Assembly (NCBI GenBank): GCA_031362985.1
Contig: JANLTO010000133.1
Location: 1 to 64,000, forward strand
DNA from: SHZL01 sp031362985
Lineage (GTDB): Bacteria; Pseudomonadota; Gammaproteobacteria; Xanthomonadales; SZUA-36
Direction: 5' to 3'
Length of the DNA stretch: 64,000 nucleotides
Position 1 is the first letter of the stretch; each line of letters opens with the position of its first letter. Below are positions 18,028-27,263 of the stretch, one piece after another. Below the pieces are notes generated by a model. The model did not search any database and was not told the DNA's origin. It saw only the letters and a program-made list of their open reading frames with translations. The position numbers and the translations under genes are program-made.

Positions 18028-18792
18028 ATGACCTGCATGCAAGCCGTTTTAAGCCTCTTACTGGTATCGCCCTGTTCGGACGGTGGCGGCGCATCGACCC
18101 AGGCGGTCATTGCGGACGCCCTGGCGCAGCCTGCCCGGCTGGAAAGCGACCGGGGAAAAGACCCCCTGCGCAAACCGGATGAAGTGCTGGCCTTTTTTGA
18201 ACTCGAGCCGGGAATGCGGGTGCTTGATCTGTTTTCCGGCGGCGGTTATTACACCGAGATCCTCAGCGCTGTGGTCGGACCCAGCGGTTCAGTCGTGGCG
18301 CAAAACAATGCTGCCTACCTGGCCTATGTGGCCGAAGAACTCGACCAGAGGTACGGCAACAATCATCTCAAAAATGTTGAACGCCTGACTGCCGAGGCTA
18401 ATGAACTGGATTTTCCACCGGATTCTTTTGCTGCGGCAATTGCCACTCTGACCTGGCATGACTTCTATGCTGCGGATCCCGCAAACGGCTGGCCGGCGAT
18501 TGATGTGCCGTCACTGGTTGCAACGATCTGCACTGCACTTAAACCAGGAGGGGTGCTGGGGGTCATCGACCACGTGGCCAACCCGGGCGCAGACCCATAT
18601 GAATCAGCAGAAAAACTGCACCGCATAGACCCCGCCCGGATCAAGGCTGACCTTGAGGGCACATGCCTGGTGTTTGAAGGGGAACTGAACGTGCTGAGAA
18701 ATTCAGCTGACGACCATACCCTGCCGATGTCTGATCCATCTGTCCGCGGCAAGACCGACCAGGTGATTTTCAAGTTTCGCAAAAAGAACTGA
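18028..18792 (+). CDS. predicted SAM-dependent methyltransferase, COG4798-like, possibly exported
   Basis: A 254-residue Rossmann-fold methyltransferase. Motif I is VLDLFSGGGYYTEIL and the acidic and post-I segments follow; the pre-core block DPLRKPDEVLAFFELEPGMR is typical of the COG4798 group. The N terminus MTCMQAVLSLLLVSPC is hydrophobic and may be a signal peptide, as in many relatives, though the cysteine is not in a good lipobox (SPC). ATG 18028 has GAGAAG just upstream and follows the -10 at 17984. It is transcribed alone, convergent with lpdA (5 bases between the stops). Substrate unknown. Confidence 0.8.
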   Translation: MTCMQAVLSLLLVSPCSDGGGASTQAVIADALAQPARLESDRGKDPLRKPDEVLAFFELEPGMRVLDLFSGGGYYTEILSAVVGPSGSVVAQNNAAYLAYVAEELDQRYGNNHLKNVERLTAEANELDFPPDSFAAAIATLTWHDFYAADPANGWPAIDVPSLVATICTALKPGGVLGVIDHVANPGADPYESAEKLHRIDPARIKADLEGTCLVFEGELNVLRNSADDHTLPMSDPSVRGKTDQVIFKFRKKN

Positions 18793-18797
18793 GTAGA

Positions 18798-20213
18798 TCA
18801 GCCCCGCTCCCTGGGGATGTACAGGTCCGTTATGGTGCCCTCAAATGCCTCAGCGGCCATGGCGATGCTTTCGGATAAGGTCGGGTGTGGATGGATGGTC
18901 AAGCCAATGTCCGCCGCATCGCATCCCATTTCGATGGCCAGCGCACATTCGGCAATCAAGTCCCCCGCATGTGGGCCAACGATTCCGGCGCCAATCAGTC
19001 GCCTGGTGGCGCCATCGAACAATAGCTTGGTGACGCCCTCGGTGCGGTTAATGCCCACGGCCCTGCCGCTGGCCGCCCACGGGAAACGGCTTACTTCGTA
19101 GCTAACTCCGTCTTTGCGCGCCTCTGTCTCGGTCAGGCCAACCCAGGCAACTTCGGGGTCTGTGTAGGCCACGGAGGGGATGACTCGCGCATCAAAGGAA
19201 CTCTTCTTGCCGGCAATTACCTCGGCTGCGACTTTACCCTCATGCGTGGCCTTGTGTGCCAGCATGGGCTGACCCACCACGTCGCCAATGGCAAAAATAT
19301 GCGGCACATTGCTGCGCATTTGCCGGTCCACCGCAATGAATCCCTGCTCCGAAACCACCACGCCGGCAGCTTCCGCGCCCACTGACTTGCCGTTGGGGGT
19401 GCGCCCGACTGCGACCAGAACCCGATCGAAGGGAGCCGAACGCGGGGCATCGGAACCTTCAAAGCGCGCCACCAGCGCATCATCCGCGACATCGACCTGG
19501 GTCACTCGCGTTCCCAGCCAGATGTGTTCATAGCGCTTGCTGATGCGGGTTTGCAGAGGTTTGACCAGGTCGGGATCCGCTCCCGGCATCAACTGGCTGG
19601 ATAATTCGACCACCGTAACCTTGCTGCCTAGCGCGGCATAAACGCAGGCCATTTCGAGGCCAATAATTCCACCGCCAATCACCAGCAGACGGGCTGGAAT
19701 ATCATCAAGCTGCAAGGCTGCGGTGGAATCCATCAGGCGCGGGTCACCCCAAGGCAAGCCCGAAAGTTCAAAGGATTGTGATCCGACGGCAATAATGGCA
19801 TGGGCAAATTGCAAGGATTGCGCTTCCCCGCCCTGTTGCACGGAAATTTCGTGCGACCCGGTGAACGCGCCCACCCCCTGTATAACTTCAATGGAGCGCC
19901 TTTTGGCCAGGGCAGACAGGCCAGCGGACATCTTGTTGACCACTCCGTCCTTGTAGGCGCGCAGTTTGTCCAGTTCAATCAGCGGATCGCCAAAGCGAAC
20001 CCCGTGAGCGGCCATGGCTGCTGCTTCATCGATCATTTGCGCAGTGTGCAGCAAGGCCTTCGAGGGTATGCACCCGACATTCAGGCAGACCCCGCCCAGC
20101 GCGGGGTAGCGCTCAACCAGTGCAACTTTCAGGCCGAGGTCAGCGGCGCGGAAAGCAGCGGTGTAACCGCCGGGTCCGGCGCCCAATACCACGACATCGT
20201 ATGTTTGACTCAT
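18798..20213 (-). CDS. lpdA: dihydrolipoyl dehydrogenase (E3 of pyruvate dehydrogenase)
   Basis: FAD flavoprotein of 471 residues that reoxidises dihydrolipoamide on AceF with NAD+. Seen: FAD-binding GAGPGGYTAA (11-20), redox-active disulfide GGVCLNVGCIPSK (C43, C48), second dinucleotide fold GGGIIGLEMA, and HPHPTLSES near the C terminus with the catalytic histidine. No N-terminal lipoyl domain. Last gene of the maeB-aceE-aceF-protease-lpdA operon; its ATG overlaps the preceding stop by 4 bases (20210-20213). It may also serve other 2-oxoacid dehydrogenases. Confidence 0.97.
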   Translation of the reverse strand: MSQTYDVVVLGAGPGGYTAAFRAADLGLKVALVERYPALGGVCLNVGCIPSKALLHTAQMIDEAAAMAAHGVRFGDPLIELDKLRAYKDGVVNKMSAGLSALAKRRSIEVIQGVGAFTGSHEISVQQGGEAQSLQFAHAIIAVGSQSFELSGLPWGDPRLMDSTAALQLDDIPARLLVIGGGIIGLEMACVYAALGSKVTVVELSSQLMPGADPDLVKPLQTRISKRYEHIWLGTRVTQVDVADDALVARFEGSDAPRSAPFDRVLVAVGRTPNGKSVGAEAAGVVVSEQGFIAVDRQMRSNVPHIFAIGDVVGQPMLAHKATHEGKVAAEVIAGKKSSFDARVIPSVAYTDPEVAWVGLTETEARKDGVSYEVSRFPWAASGRAVGINRTEGVTKLLFDGATRRLIGAGIVGPHAGDLIAECALAIEMGCDAADIGLTIHPHPTLSESIAMAAEAFEGTITDLYIPRERG

Positions 20214-20740
20214 GGCTCGTCGGCTCCGCGACTGGCAATTACCAGCGTGTTTCCATCCTGGACAATACTGAAATACTTCAAAAAACTCATGCCGAGCAAG
20301 ATTTCTTCTCCCAGGCCGGATGCAATCGTTGCGCTCACATCGCGCAGCACCAGGGCGCCCACCTGCACCTTGTCCAGCCTGGTCATCCAGCCCTCTGTTG
20401 GTCCGGCCGCAGTCATGACCGTCATGCCCGGTCCAAATTCCAGGCCGATATCACGGGCCAGTTGGGCCGACACGGCCACGTCGGTTGCCCCGGTATCGAC
20501 CAGGAATTCAACGGGATGCCCGTTGATTTCGCCAGTGGCAGTAAAGTGACCGTTGCGTTGGCGCTGCAGCACGACCAGCACCCGTCCCTCATCATCCACC
20601 TGCAAGCGCATTCCACCATCATTGCGCAAACCGGCATTGTAAAGCGCAGTTAGACCCAGGAGGATGGCGACAATGGCCGCCCAGTATAGGCTGCGGCCGT
20701 TGCGCGGCTGGTTTTCATCCCCTGGATCAGGCACGTTCAT
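20210..20740 (-). CDS. membrane-anchored retropepsin-like aspartic protease (clan AA)
   Basis: A 176-residue protein with one N-terminal transmembrane helix (about 18-38, SLYWAAIVAILLGLTALY) and a periplasm-facing retropepsin-like domain. The active-site motif is FLVDTGATDVAVS (D82-T-G); ILLGMSFLKYFSI follows near the C terminus, as in the TIGR02281 clan AA group. With a single D-T-G per chain it should act as a dimer. It lies between aceF (24 bases away) and lpdA (4-base overlap), an unusual place in a pyruvate dehydrogenase operon. No role in the complex is evident. Confidence 0.85.
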   Translation of the reverse strand: MNVPDPGDENQPRNGRSLYWAAIVAILLGLTALYNAGLRNDGGMRLQVDDEGRVLVVLQRQRNGHFTATGEINGHPVEFLVDTGATDVAVSAQLARDIGLEFGPGMTVMTAAGPTEGWMTRLDKVQVGALVLRDVSATIASGLGEEILLGMSFLKYFSIVQDGNTLVIASRGADEP

Positions 20741-20764
20741 GTGTCATCAGGCGGTCCTGAAGCC

Positions 20765-22168
20765 CTAAAGCGTGAGGAGCCTGAGGTCCTCCAGTTGGGT
20801 TCCCAGGAAGCGTGTGAACCGGGCAGCAGTTGCGCCATCAATCACCCGGTGATCGTATGACACGGAAAGCGGCATCATCAACCGCGGTTCGAAGGACTTG
20901 CCGTTCCAAACCGGCTGGATGCCTGACCGCGATACCCCCATGATGGCGACTTCTGGCGCATTGATGATGGGTGTGAACCCTGTGCCACCAATTCCGCCGA
21001 GGCTGGATATGGAAAAACACCCGCCCTGGATGTCCTGTAGCTTGAGTTTCTGCTCCCTGGCCCGAACGCTCACTTCGGCTAACTCCTTGGCCAATTCCAT
21101 GATGTTCTTGCGATTGCATTCGCGCAGAACAGGAACCACCAGTCCCTCGGGGGTATCCACCGCAATGCCGATATTGAAGTATTTTTTCAGTATAAGGTTT
21201 TCACCGGATGCATCAAGCGACGCGTTGAACTGCGGGAATTTCTTCAATGCTGCAACACTCGCCTTGATCAAAAATACCAGCGGGGTCAGCTTGAACCCTT
21301 GCTTCTCGGCTTCCGCTGTATGCGCCTTGCGAAATGCCTCCATGTCGGTTACATCCGCCGCGTCATGCTGGGTCACGTGTGGAATGCTTACCCAATTGCG
21401 GTGCAGATGTCTGGCAGAAATCTTCTGGATGCGACTGAGGGGCTGTTCGCTGATTTCTCCAAACCGTGAAAAATCCACTACCGGTGCCGGGGCCAGTTCA
21501 AAACCAGCCTGGCTGGCTCGCTCGACCGGCGGACGCGTCATGACGGATTTGACAAATGAGGTCACATCTTGCTGCACAATGCGACCATTGGTGCCTGTAC
21601 CTTTGACCTGCCTCAGGTCGGCCCCAAGTTCGCGGGCGAACTGCCGCACCGAAGGGCTGGCATAGGGCACCAGCGACGGGTCGACTGCTGCATAGCCTTG
21701 GGCAATCAGTTGGGAGGCGAGCGTTGCCGAAGCTGCAGCAGCCTCGGGTGCAACTTCTTTCGAGCCGGCCTCAGGTCTGGCCTGGGGCTGCCGCTCCGGT
21801 TCTGGTTCTGGTTGGCGCACGTGTTGGGGCGCAAGTTGTGGCCCGGATTGTTGTCCGGGTTGCTGGCTGGGCCCGGGTTGACTTGCTGCCGGGGCCGCAG
21901 GTGCTTGGACACCAGCTTCCTGCCCGGTCTCAATTTCGAGAATGGCCACCACGTCCCCGGCAGAAACCGTGTCGTTAAGCTTCAACCTCATCTCGCGAAT
22001 TACCCCGGCCTGGGGTGCCGGCACTTCCATGCTGGCCTTGTCGCTCTCCAGGGTGACCAGGGAATCTTCGGCCTTGACCCGGTCTCCGGCGGACACCAGC
22101 ACCTCAATAACCGGGATATTGGTGAAGTCTCCGATATCCGGAACCTTTATTTCAATCGTTGTGCTCAC
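20765..22168 (-). CDS. aceF: dihydrolipoyllysine-residue acetyltransferase (E2 of pyruvate dehydrogenase)
   Basis: Transfers the acetyl group from E1 to CoA through a swinging lipoyl arm. The 467-residue protein has a single lipoyl domain (1-75, lipoylated lysine K44 in TLESDKASMEVP), a flexible linker rich in Pro, Gln and Arg (about 85-145), a peripheral-subunit-binding domain (PYASPSVRQFARELGADL, about 167-200), and a catalytic domain ending in YDHRVIDGATAARF with the active-site histidine. E. coli AceF has three lipoyl domains, many others one or two. It follows aceE by 30 bases in the same operon. Confidence 0.96.
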   Translation of the reverse strand: MSTTIEIKVPDIGDFTNIPVIEVLVSAGDRVKAEDSLVTLESDKASMEVPAPQAGVIREMRLKLNDTVSAGDVVAILEIETGQEAGVQAPAAPAASQPGPSQQPGQQSGPQLAPQHVRQPEPEPERQPQARPEAGSKEVAPEAAAASATLASQLIAQGYAAVDPSLVPYASPSVRQFARELGADLRQVKGTGTNGRIVQQDVTSFVKSVMTRPPVERASQAGFELAPAPVVDFSRFGEISEQPLSRIQKISARHLHRNWVSIPHVTQHDAADVTDMEAFRKAHTAEAEKQGFKLTPLVFLIKASVAALKKFPQFNASLDASGENLILKKYFNIGIAVDTPEGLVVPVLRECNRKNIMELAKELAEVSVRAREQKLKLQDIQGGCFSISSLGGIGGTGFTPIINAPEVAIMGVSRSGIQPVWNGKSFEPRLMMPLSVSYDHRVIDGATAARFTRFLGTQLEDLRLLTL

Positions 22169-22198
22169 AGTTGACTCCGCATCATCACAGGCCCGGGC

Positions 22199-24871
22199 TC
22201 AGGTGTTTACCGGATTGATCTTGTCAGGATCAATTCCCAGCTTGCTGCGCGCCGCCAACAACTCGCCTTGCCCCACCGTGCCCTGGCGGTAGAGGGCATA
22301 TAAGGCCGCATAGGCGATGTTGAAGCGATCAACCTCGAAGAACTTCCGCAATCGTTCCCGTGTGTCCGAACGCCCGAAACCGTCCGTGCCAAGTACAATG
22401 TAGTCGGACTCCCGCAGGAAACCGCGCACCTGGTCGGCAAATCCCCGCACATAGTCTGTAGCCGCGACAACCGGCCCCTTGCGCCCGGCAAAGTTCCGGG
22501 TAATCCAGGGTATGCGCGGTTCCTTCTCGGGGTTAAGCCGGCTCCAACGTGCGCATTCCACTCCATCCCTGCGTAATTCGGTGAAACTGGTTGCGCTCCA
22601 GATATCGGCCACCACGCCAAAATCCTGCTCCAGGATGCTGGCGGCGGCGATGGCTTCGCGCAGGATAGTGCCTGAACCCATCAACTGTACTTTTCGTGGC
22701 CCTTCCGGGCCTTGCCGAAGCAGATAAAGGCCTTTGCGGATGCCCTCCTCAGCGCCGGCAGGCATATCGGGATGGGTATAGTTTTCGTTCATTACGGTCA
22801 TGTAGTAATAAACATCTTCCTTCTCCTGGTACATGCGGCGCAGACCATCCTGCACAATCACCGCGACTTCGTAGGCGAAGGTCGGGTCATAGGAGATGCA
22901 GTTGGGCACCATGCCGGACATCATGTGGCTGTTGCCGTCCTCGTGTTGCAGGCCCTCCCCGTTCAGGGTGGTGCGACCTGCGGTCCCACCGATCAGAAAG
23001 CCCTTGGCACGCATGTCGCCGGCAGCCCAGGCGAGGTCCCCGATGCGCTGAAACCCAAACATCGAATAGAAAATAAAAAAGGGAATCATGGGCACACCGT
23101 TGTTGGCGTAACTGGTTGCAGCCGCAATCCATGAAGACATGGCTCCGGCTTCGGTGATCCCTTCCTGCAGAATCTGCCCCTTCTTGTCTTCCTTGTAAAA
23201 CATCAATTGATCAGAGTCCACCGGCGTGTAGAGCTGACCCACCGATGAATAGATTCCCAGTTGGCGGAACATACCTTCCATTCCAAACGTCCGCGCTTCA
23301 TCTGCAACGATGGGGACTATGCGCGGCGCGAGATTCTGATCCCGAAGCAATATCGCCAAAGTGCGCACGAACGCCATGGTGCTGCTGATTTCGCGATCGC
23401 CGGTTGTTTTAAGCAAGGATTCGAAAACCTCCAGCCCCGGAATTTCCAGGGCCTGGAACTCAGCTCTGCGCTGCGGCAAAAATCCGCCCAGTTGCTTGCG
23501 CCGTTCCAGCATGTACTGAATTTCCGGACTGTCTGCTGCCGGGCGGTAGTACGGGATGTTTTCGATGTCTTCGTCTGAAACCGGTACATTGAACCGGTCG
23601 CGGAACTGCCGGATCGAATCGACATCCATTTTCTTTTGCTGGTGGGTAATATTCTGGGCCTCGCCGGCACCACCCATGCCATAGCCTTTGACGGTTTTTG
23701 CCAGGATGACAATGGGCCGTTCCCTCGGCTTGATGGCTTCATGGTAGGCTGCATAAATCTTGTGCGGGTCATGGCCGCCGCGATTGAGGCGCCAGATGTC
23801 ATCGTTCGACATGCTTGCAACCATCTCCAGCAGTTCCGGGTATTTCCCGAAAAAATGCTCGCGGGTGTATGCCCCGCCCTTGGCTTTGTAATTCTGGTAA
23901 TCGCCATCCAGTGCTTCTTCCATGCGTTTACGCAGCAGGCCGTCTTTATCCCTGGCAAACAAGGGGTCCCAATACGCTCCCCAAATGACTTTCAAAACGC
24001 TCCAGCCAGCCCCGCGGAATACGCTTTCAAGTTCCTGAATGATCTTGCCGTTGCCACGCACGGGTCCATCCAGACGCTGCAAGTTGCAGTTGACGACGAA
24101 AATAAGGTTGTTCAGTTTTTCGCGGCCAGCCAGCGAGATCGCGCCGAGGGACTCCGGTTCATCGGTTTCGCCGTCACCCAGGAAACACCACACCCGTCGG
24201 TCCGAAGTATCAGCAATCCCGCGGTTATGCAGGTACTTGAGAAAACGCGCCTGGTAAATCGCCATGATCGGACCCAGGCCCATGGATACCGTGGGTAACT
24301 GCCAATAATCCGGCATCAACCACGGGTGAGGATAAGAGCTCAGCCCCTGGCCGTCCGATTCCTCGCGAAATTTATCCAACTGTTCTGCGCTGAGCTGGCC
24401 TTCGAGGAACGACCGGGCATAAATGCCGGGTGAAGAATGCCCCTGGATATAGATGAGATCGCCACCACCGGGGTGATCGGGCCCCCGGAAAAAATGATTG
24501 AAACCCACGTCGTACAGCGTGGCCGCTGAAGCAAAACTTGCAATATGCCCCCCGAGTTCGCCCCCTCTTTTGCTGGCGCGCAGCACAGTAGCCATGGCAT
24601 TCCAGCGAATCAGGGACCGGATGCGGTACTCCATCTCGGCGTTGCCGGGAGTGCGCTGTTCCATGTGCGGCGGGATAGTATTGATGTAAGCGGTCGTGGC
24701 GTCGTACGGCAGGTAGCCACCAGATCGACGGGTGAAGTCCACCAGCTTTTCCAGCAAATAGTGGGCGCGGTCAGGCCCTTCGCGTCCGATAACAGCCTGT
24801 AATGATTCCAGCCACTCCTGGGTCTCCAGGGGATCGCTGTCGTGAAGAAGTTTGTCCACTTCCTGGTTCAT
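22199..24871 (-). CDS. aceE: pyruvate dehydrogenase E1, homodimeric
   Basis: Thiamine-diphosphate enzyme that decarboxylates pyruvate and acetylates the AceF lipoyl group. The 890 residues compare with 887 in E. coli, the homodimeric AceE type. The ThDP/Mg motif runs GDGETDEPES to NCNLQRLDGPV; GYGMGGAGE, HQQKKMD and EDGNSHMMSG are also typical. Its ATG overlaps the maeB stop by 4 bases (24868-24871), so it is coupled to malic enzyme, which supplies pyruvate. No PdhR-like regulator is in the window. Confidence 0.97.
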   Translation of the reverse strand: MNQEVDKLLHDSDPLETQEWLESLQAVIGREGPDRAHYLLEKLVDFTRRSGGYLPYDATTAYINTIPPHMEQRTPGNAEMEYRIRSLIRWNAMATVLRASKRGGELGGHIASFASAATLYDVGFNHFFRGPDHPGGGDLIYIQGHSSPGIYARSFLEGQLSAEQLDKFREESDGQGLSSYPHPWLMPDYWQLPTVSMGLGPIMAIYQARFLKYLHNRGIADTSDRRVWCFLGDGETDEPESLGAISLAGREKLNNLIFVVNCNLQRLDGPVRGNGKIIQELESVFRGAGWSVLKVIWGAYWDPLFARDKDGLLRKRMEEALDGDYQNYKAKGGAYTREHFFGKYPELLEMVASMSNDDIWRLNRGGHDPHKIYAAYHEAIKPRERPIVILAKTVKGYGMGGAGEAQNITHQQKKMDVDSIRQFRDRFNVPVSDEDIENIPYYRPAADSPEIQYMLERRKQLGGFLPQRRAEFQALEIPGLEVFESLLKTTGDREISSTMAFVRTLAILLRDQNLAPRIVPIVADEARTFGMEGMFRQLGIYSSVGQLYTPVDSDQLMFYKEDKKGQILQEGITEAGAMSSWIAAATSYANNGVPMIPFFIFYSMFGFQRIGDLAWAAGDMRAKGFLIGGTAGRTTLNGEGLQHEDGNSHMMSGMVPNCISYDPTFAYEVAVIVQDGLRRMYQEKEDVYYYMTVMNENYTHPDMPAGAEEGIRKGLYLLRQGPEGPRKVQLMGSGTILREAIAAASILEQDFGVVADIWSATSFTELRRDGVECARWSRLNPEKEPRIPWITRNFAGRKGPVVAATDYVRGFADQVRGFLRESDYIVLGTDGFGRSDTRERLRKFFEVDRFNIAYAALYALYRQGTVGQGELLAARSKLGIDPDKINPVNT

Positions 24872-27171
24872 ACCGGAACTCCCTTGCGAGTGCGTCCATC
24901 GTTCGAGCTTTTTTCGTGGACCTGGGCCTCGACCACCGCTATGGCAGTCATGTTGACAATGCGCCGCGCGGTTGCTGAGGGCGTCAACACGTGAGCGGGA
25001 CGACCAACTCCCAGCAGGATCGGCCCCACCGTTATTCCATTACTGATAACGCGCGCCATGTTGTAGGCGATATGGGCTGAATCCAGGTTTGGCATTACCA
25101 GGAGATTGGCCGGTCCGCGCAAGCGGCTATTGGGAAAAACACTCTTGCGGTAATTTTCATCCAGCGCCATATCAGCCGTCATCTCGCCCTCCACTTCCAG
25201 GTCGGGAGAATGTTCGCGCAATATGGCGAGCGCCTGCTTCATCTTGTTGGCGCTCCTGTCGCGATGGCTGCCAAAGGCCGAATGGGACAACAGCGCAACG
25301 CGCGGGCGAATGCCGAATATCCTGATCTTTTCGGCTGCCATGAGCGTGATTTCAACTATCTCTTCGGCCGTCGGGTTTGCATTGACATGGGTATCGCATA
25401 CGAAGTAAGCGCCATCATCCGCACTAAGCACACTGAGCGCAGCTGCGACCCTGGCAGCGGGCAGCAGGCCAATCACGTCGAGAACATCACGAAGGTCCGC
25501 ACGGTAATTGCCGACCATTCCACTAATCATGGCAGCAACTTCATTGCGCTTGAGCATCAGGGCAGCAATGACGCTGTTACGCGTGCGCACAATGGTTTTG
25601 GCAGCCTCCGGTGAGACTCCACGGCGCTCCATCAGGACATGGTAGGCAGTCCAATAATCCCAGAACCGTGGATCCGAATCCGGGTTGACGAGTTCAAAGT
25701 CCCGGTCGATGCGCATACGCAGCCCAAGCTTTTCGATACGGCTTTGCACCACTGCCGGGCGGCCGATCAACACTGGAAATGCGAGATGACTGTCAATCAC
25801 GGACTGCACGCCGCGCAGGATAATTTCGTGCTCCCCATCGGCATAAGCAACCCGTCGGGGAGAGGCGCGCGCAGCGTCAAAAACAGGCTTCATCAGCAAT
25901 CCGGTGCGGTACACGAACTGCTCGAGTTTTTCCCGATAGCCGGCCATATCCAGGATGGGCCGGGTTGCGACGCCGCTGTCCATTGCCGCCTGGGCAACGG
26001 CCGGAGCCAACTGCACCAACAGGCGTGGATCAAATGGCTTGGGAATGATGTAGTCGGGCCCGAACTGCAACGACTCAGGATTGTGGCCGGTCTGCTGCAC
26101 TTCCATGCGCGCGAGCTCCGCCAGGGCGGTGACACAGGCCATCTTCATTGCGTCGTTGATCAGCGTGGCGCCGACATCCAGCGCGCCGCGAAAAATGTAT
26201 GGGAAACACAGGACATTATTCACCTGGTTGGGATAATCAGACCTGCCTGTGGCGATGATGGCATCCGGGCAGGCCTCGCGCGCATCCTCTGGCATGATCT
26301 CGGGGTCAGGATTGGCCAGTGCCAGGATGATGGGCCGCCTGGCCATGGTGGTCACCATTTGCTTGCTCAGGACCCCGCCTGCCGACACACCAAGGAAAAT
26401 GTCTGCACCGCGGATGGCTTCCTCGAGCGTGCGCATCCCGGTGGCCACGGCATAGCCCGCCTTGCGCTCGTCCATGTGCTCCTTGCGACCGGCAAAAACG
26501 ACACCGTGCAGGTCAACAACCACGATGTGGTCCTTTTCCACCCCCAGTTTTACCAGCATATCCAGGCAAGCCATGCCCGCTGCACCTGCTCCGGATGCCA
26601 CCAGGCGTACCTCACCGATCGATTTGCCGACAACTTGCAGGGCGTTGAGCACGGCGGCACCGGTAATAATTGCAGTGCCGTGCTGGTCGTCGTGAAACAC
26701 CGGAATCCCCATACGCTGCTTCAATTGGGATTCAATGAAGAAACACTCAGGCGCCTTGATATCCTCGAGGTTAATGCCGCCAAAGGTAGGCTCAAGGGAG
26801 GCGATGATGTCGACCAGTTTGCCCGGGTCCTGCTCAGATATTTCAATATCAAATACATCGATATCGGCAAATTTCTTGAACAGGACGGCCTTGCCTTCCA
26901 TCACCGGTTTTGCAGCCAGCGGGCCGATATTGCCCAGGCCAAGCACAGCTGTACCATTGGTAACGACCGCTACGAGGTTACCGCGCGCCGTAACTTCACT
27001 TACCGCCAGCGGGTTTGCATGGATCAACTCGCTGGCGGCAGCAACGCCAGGGGAATATGCCAGCGCCAGGTCCTGCTGGGTACTGAGCATCTTGGTAGGT
27101 GTGATTTTTATTTTTCCCGGCCTGGGGAACCGGTGGTAATAAAGCGCGCTTTCCCGTTCGCTGTCGTTCAC
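24868..27171 (-). CDS. maeB: NADP-dependent malic enzyme with phosphotransacetylase-like C-terminal domain
   Basis: Oxidatively decarboxylates malate to pyruvate. The 767-residue protein has an N-terminal malic-enzyme half (AYSPGVAAAS, GNLVAVVTNGTAVLGLGNIG, and NAD-fold VASGAGAAGMACLDM) and a C-terminal half related to phosphate acetyltransferase (from about 430), usually regulatory and without Pta activity. The GTG at 27171 was chosen over a TTG at 27183 because it aligns exactly with the E. coli MaeB N terminus and lies outside the hairpin at 27187-27203. First gene of the operon feeding pyruvate dehydrogenase. Confidence 0.93.
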   Translation of the reverse strand: MNDSERESALYYHRFPRPGKIKITPTKMLSTQQDLALAYSPGVAAASELIHANPLAVSEVTARGNLVAVVTNGTAVLGLGNIGPLAAKPVMEGKAVLFKKFADIDVFDIEISEQDPGKLVDIIASLEPTFGGINLEDIKAPECFFIESQLKQRMGIPVFHDDQHGTAIITGAAVLNALQVVGKSIGEVRLVASGAGAAGMACLDMLVKLGVEKDHIVVVDLHGVVFAGRKEHMDERKAGYAVATGMRTLEEAIRGADIFLGVSAGGVLSKQMVTTMARRPIILALANPDPEIMPEDAREACPDAIIATGRSDYPNQVNNVLCFPYIFRGALDVGATLINDAMKMACVTALAELARMEVQQTGHNPESLQFGPDYIIPKPFDPRLLVQLAPAVAQAAMDSGVATRPILDMAGYREKLEQFVYRTGLLMKPVFDAARASPRRVAYADGEHEIILRGVQSVIDSHLAFPVLIGRPAVVQSRIEKLGLRMRIDRDFELVNPDSDPRFWDYWTAYHVLMERRGVSPEAAKTIVRTRNSVIAALMLKRNEVAAMISGMVGNYRADLRDVLDVIGLLPAARVAAALSVLSADDGAYFVCDTHVNANPTAEEIVEITLMAAEKIRIFGIRPRVALLSHSAFGSHRDRSANKMKQALAILREHSPDLEVEGEMTADMALDENYRKSVFPNSRLRGPANLLVMPNLDSAHIAYNMARVISNGITVGPILLGVGRPAHVLTPSATARRIVNMTAIAVVEAQVHEKSSNDGRTRKGVPV

Positions 27172-27186
27172 AATCCTACCCAAAAT

Positions 27187-27203
27187 GCCGGTAAGGCACC
27201 GGC
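27187..27203 (-). terminator. hairpin between fba and maeB, possible weak terminator
   Basis: GCCGGT and ACCGGC with a 5-base loop, followed on the minus strand by ATTTTGGG. It sits after the fba stop and 16 bases before the maeB GTG. The four U suggest a weak terminator or a 5'-leader hairpin of maeB. It may separate glycolytic from PDH transcription only partly. Confidence 0.4.
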
Positions 27204-27263
27204 CTCCCAGAAAAAAACATACCCGGTCATACCAGGGCCTTCGCGCTGATCAGGAGAACCTGA

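Noticed and set aside
23636..24298. 220-codon plus-strand frame inside aceE
   Set aside because: Lies wholly within a conserved ThDP enzyme on the other strand; no start signal or homology.
25639..27249. 536-codon plus-strand open frame opposite maeB
   Set aside because: No recognisable domain, odd composition, and it mirrors a well-conserved malic enzyme gene; long antisense frames are common in this GC-rich sequence.
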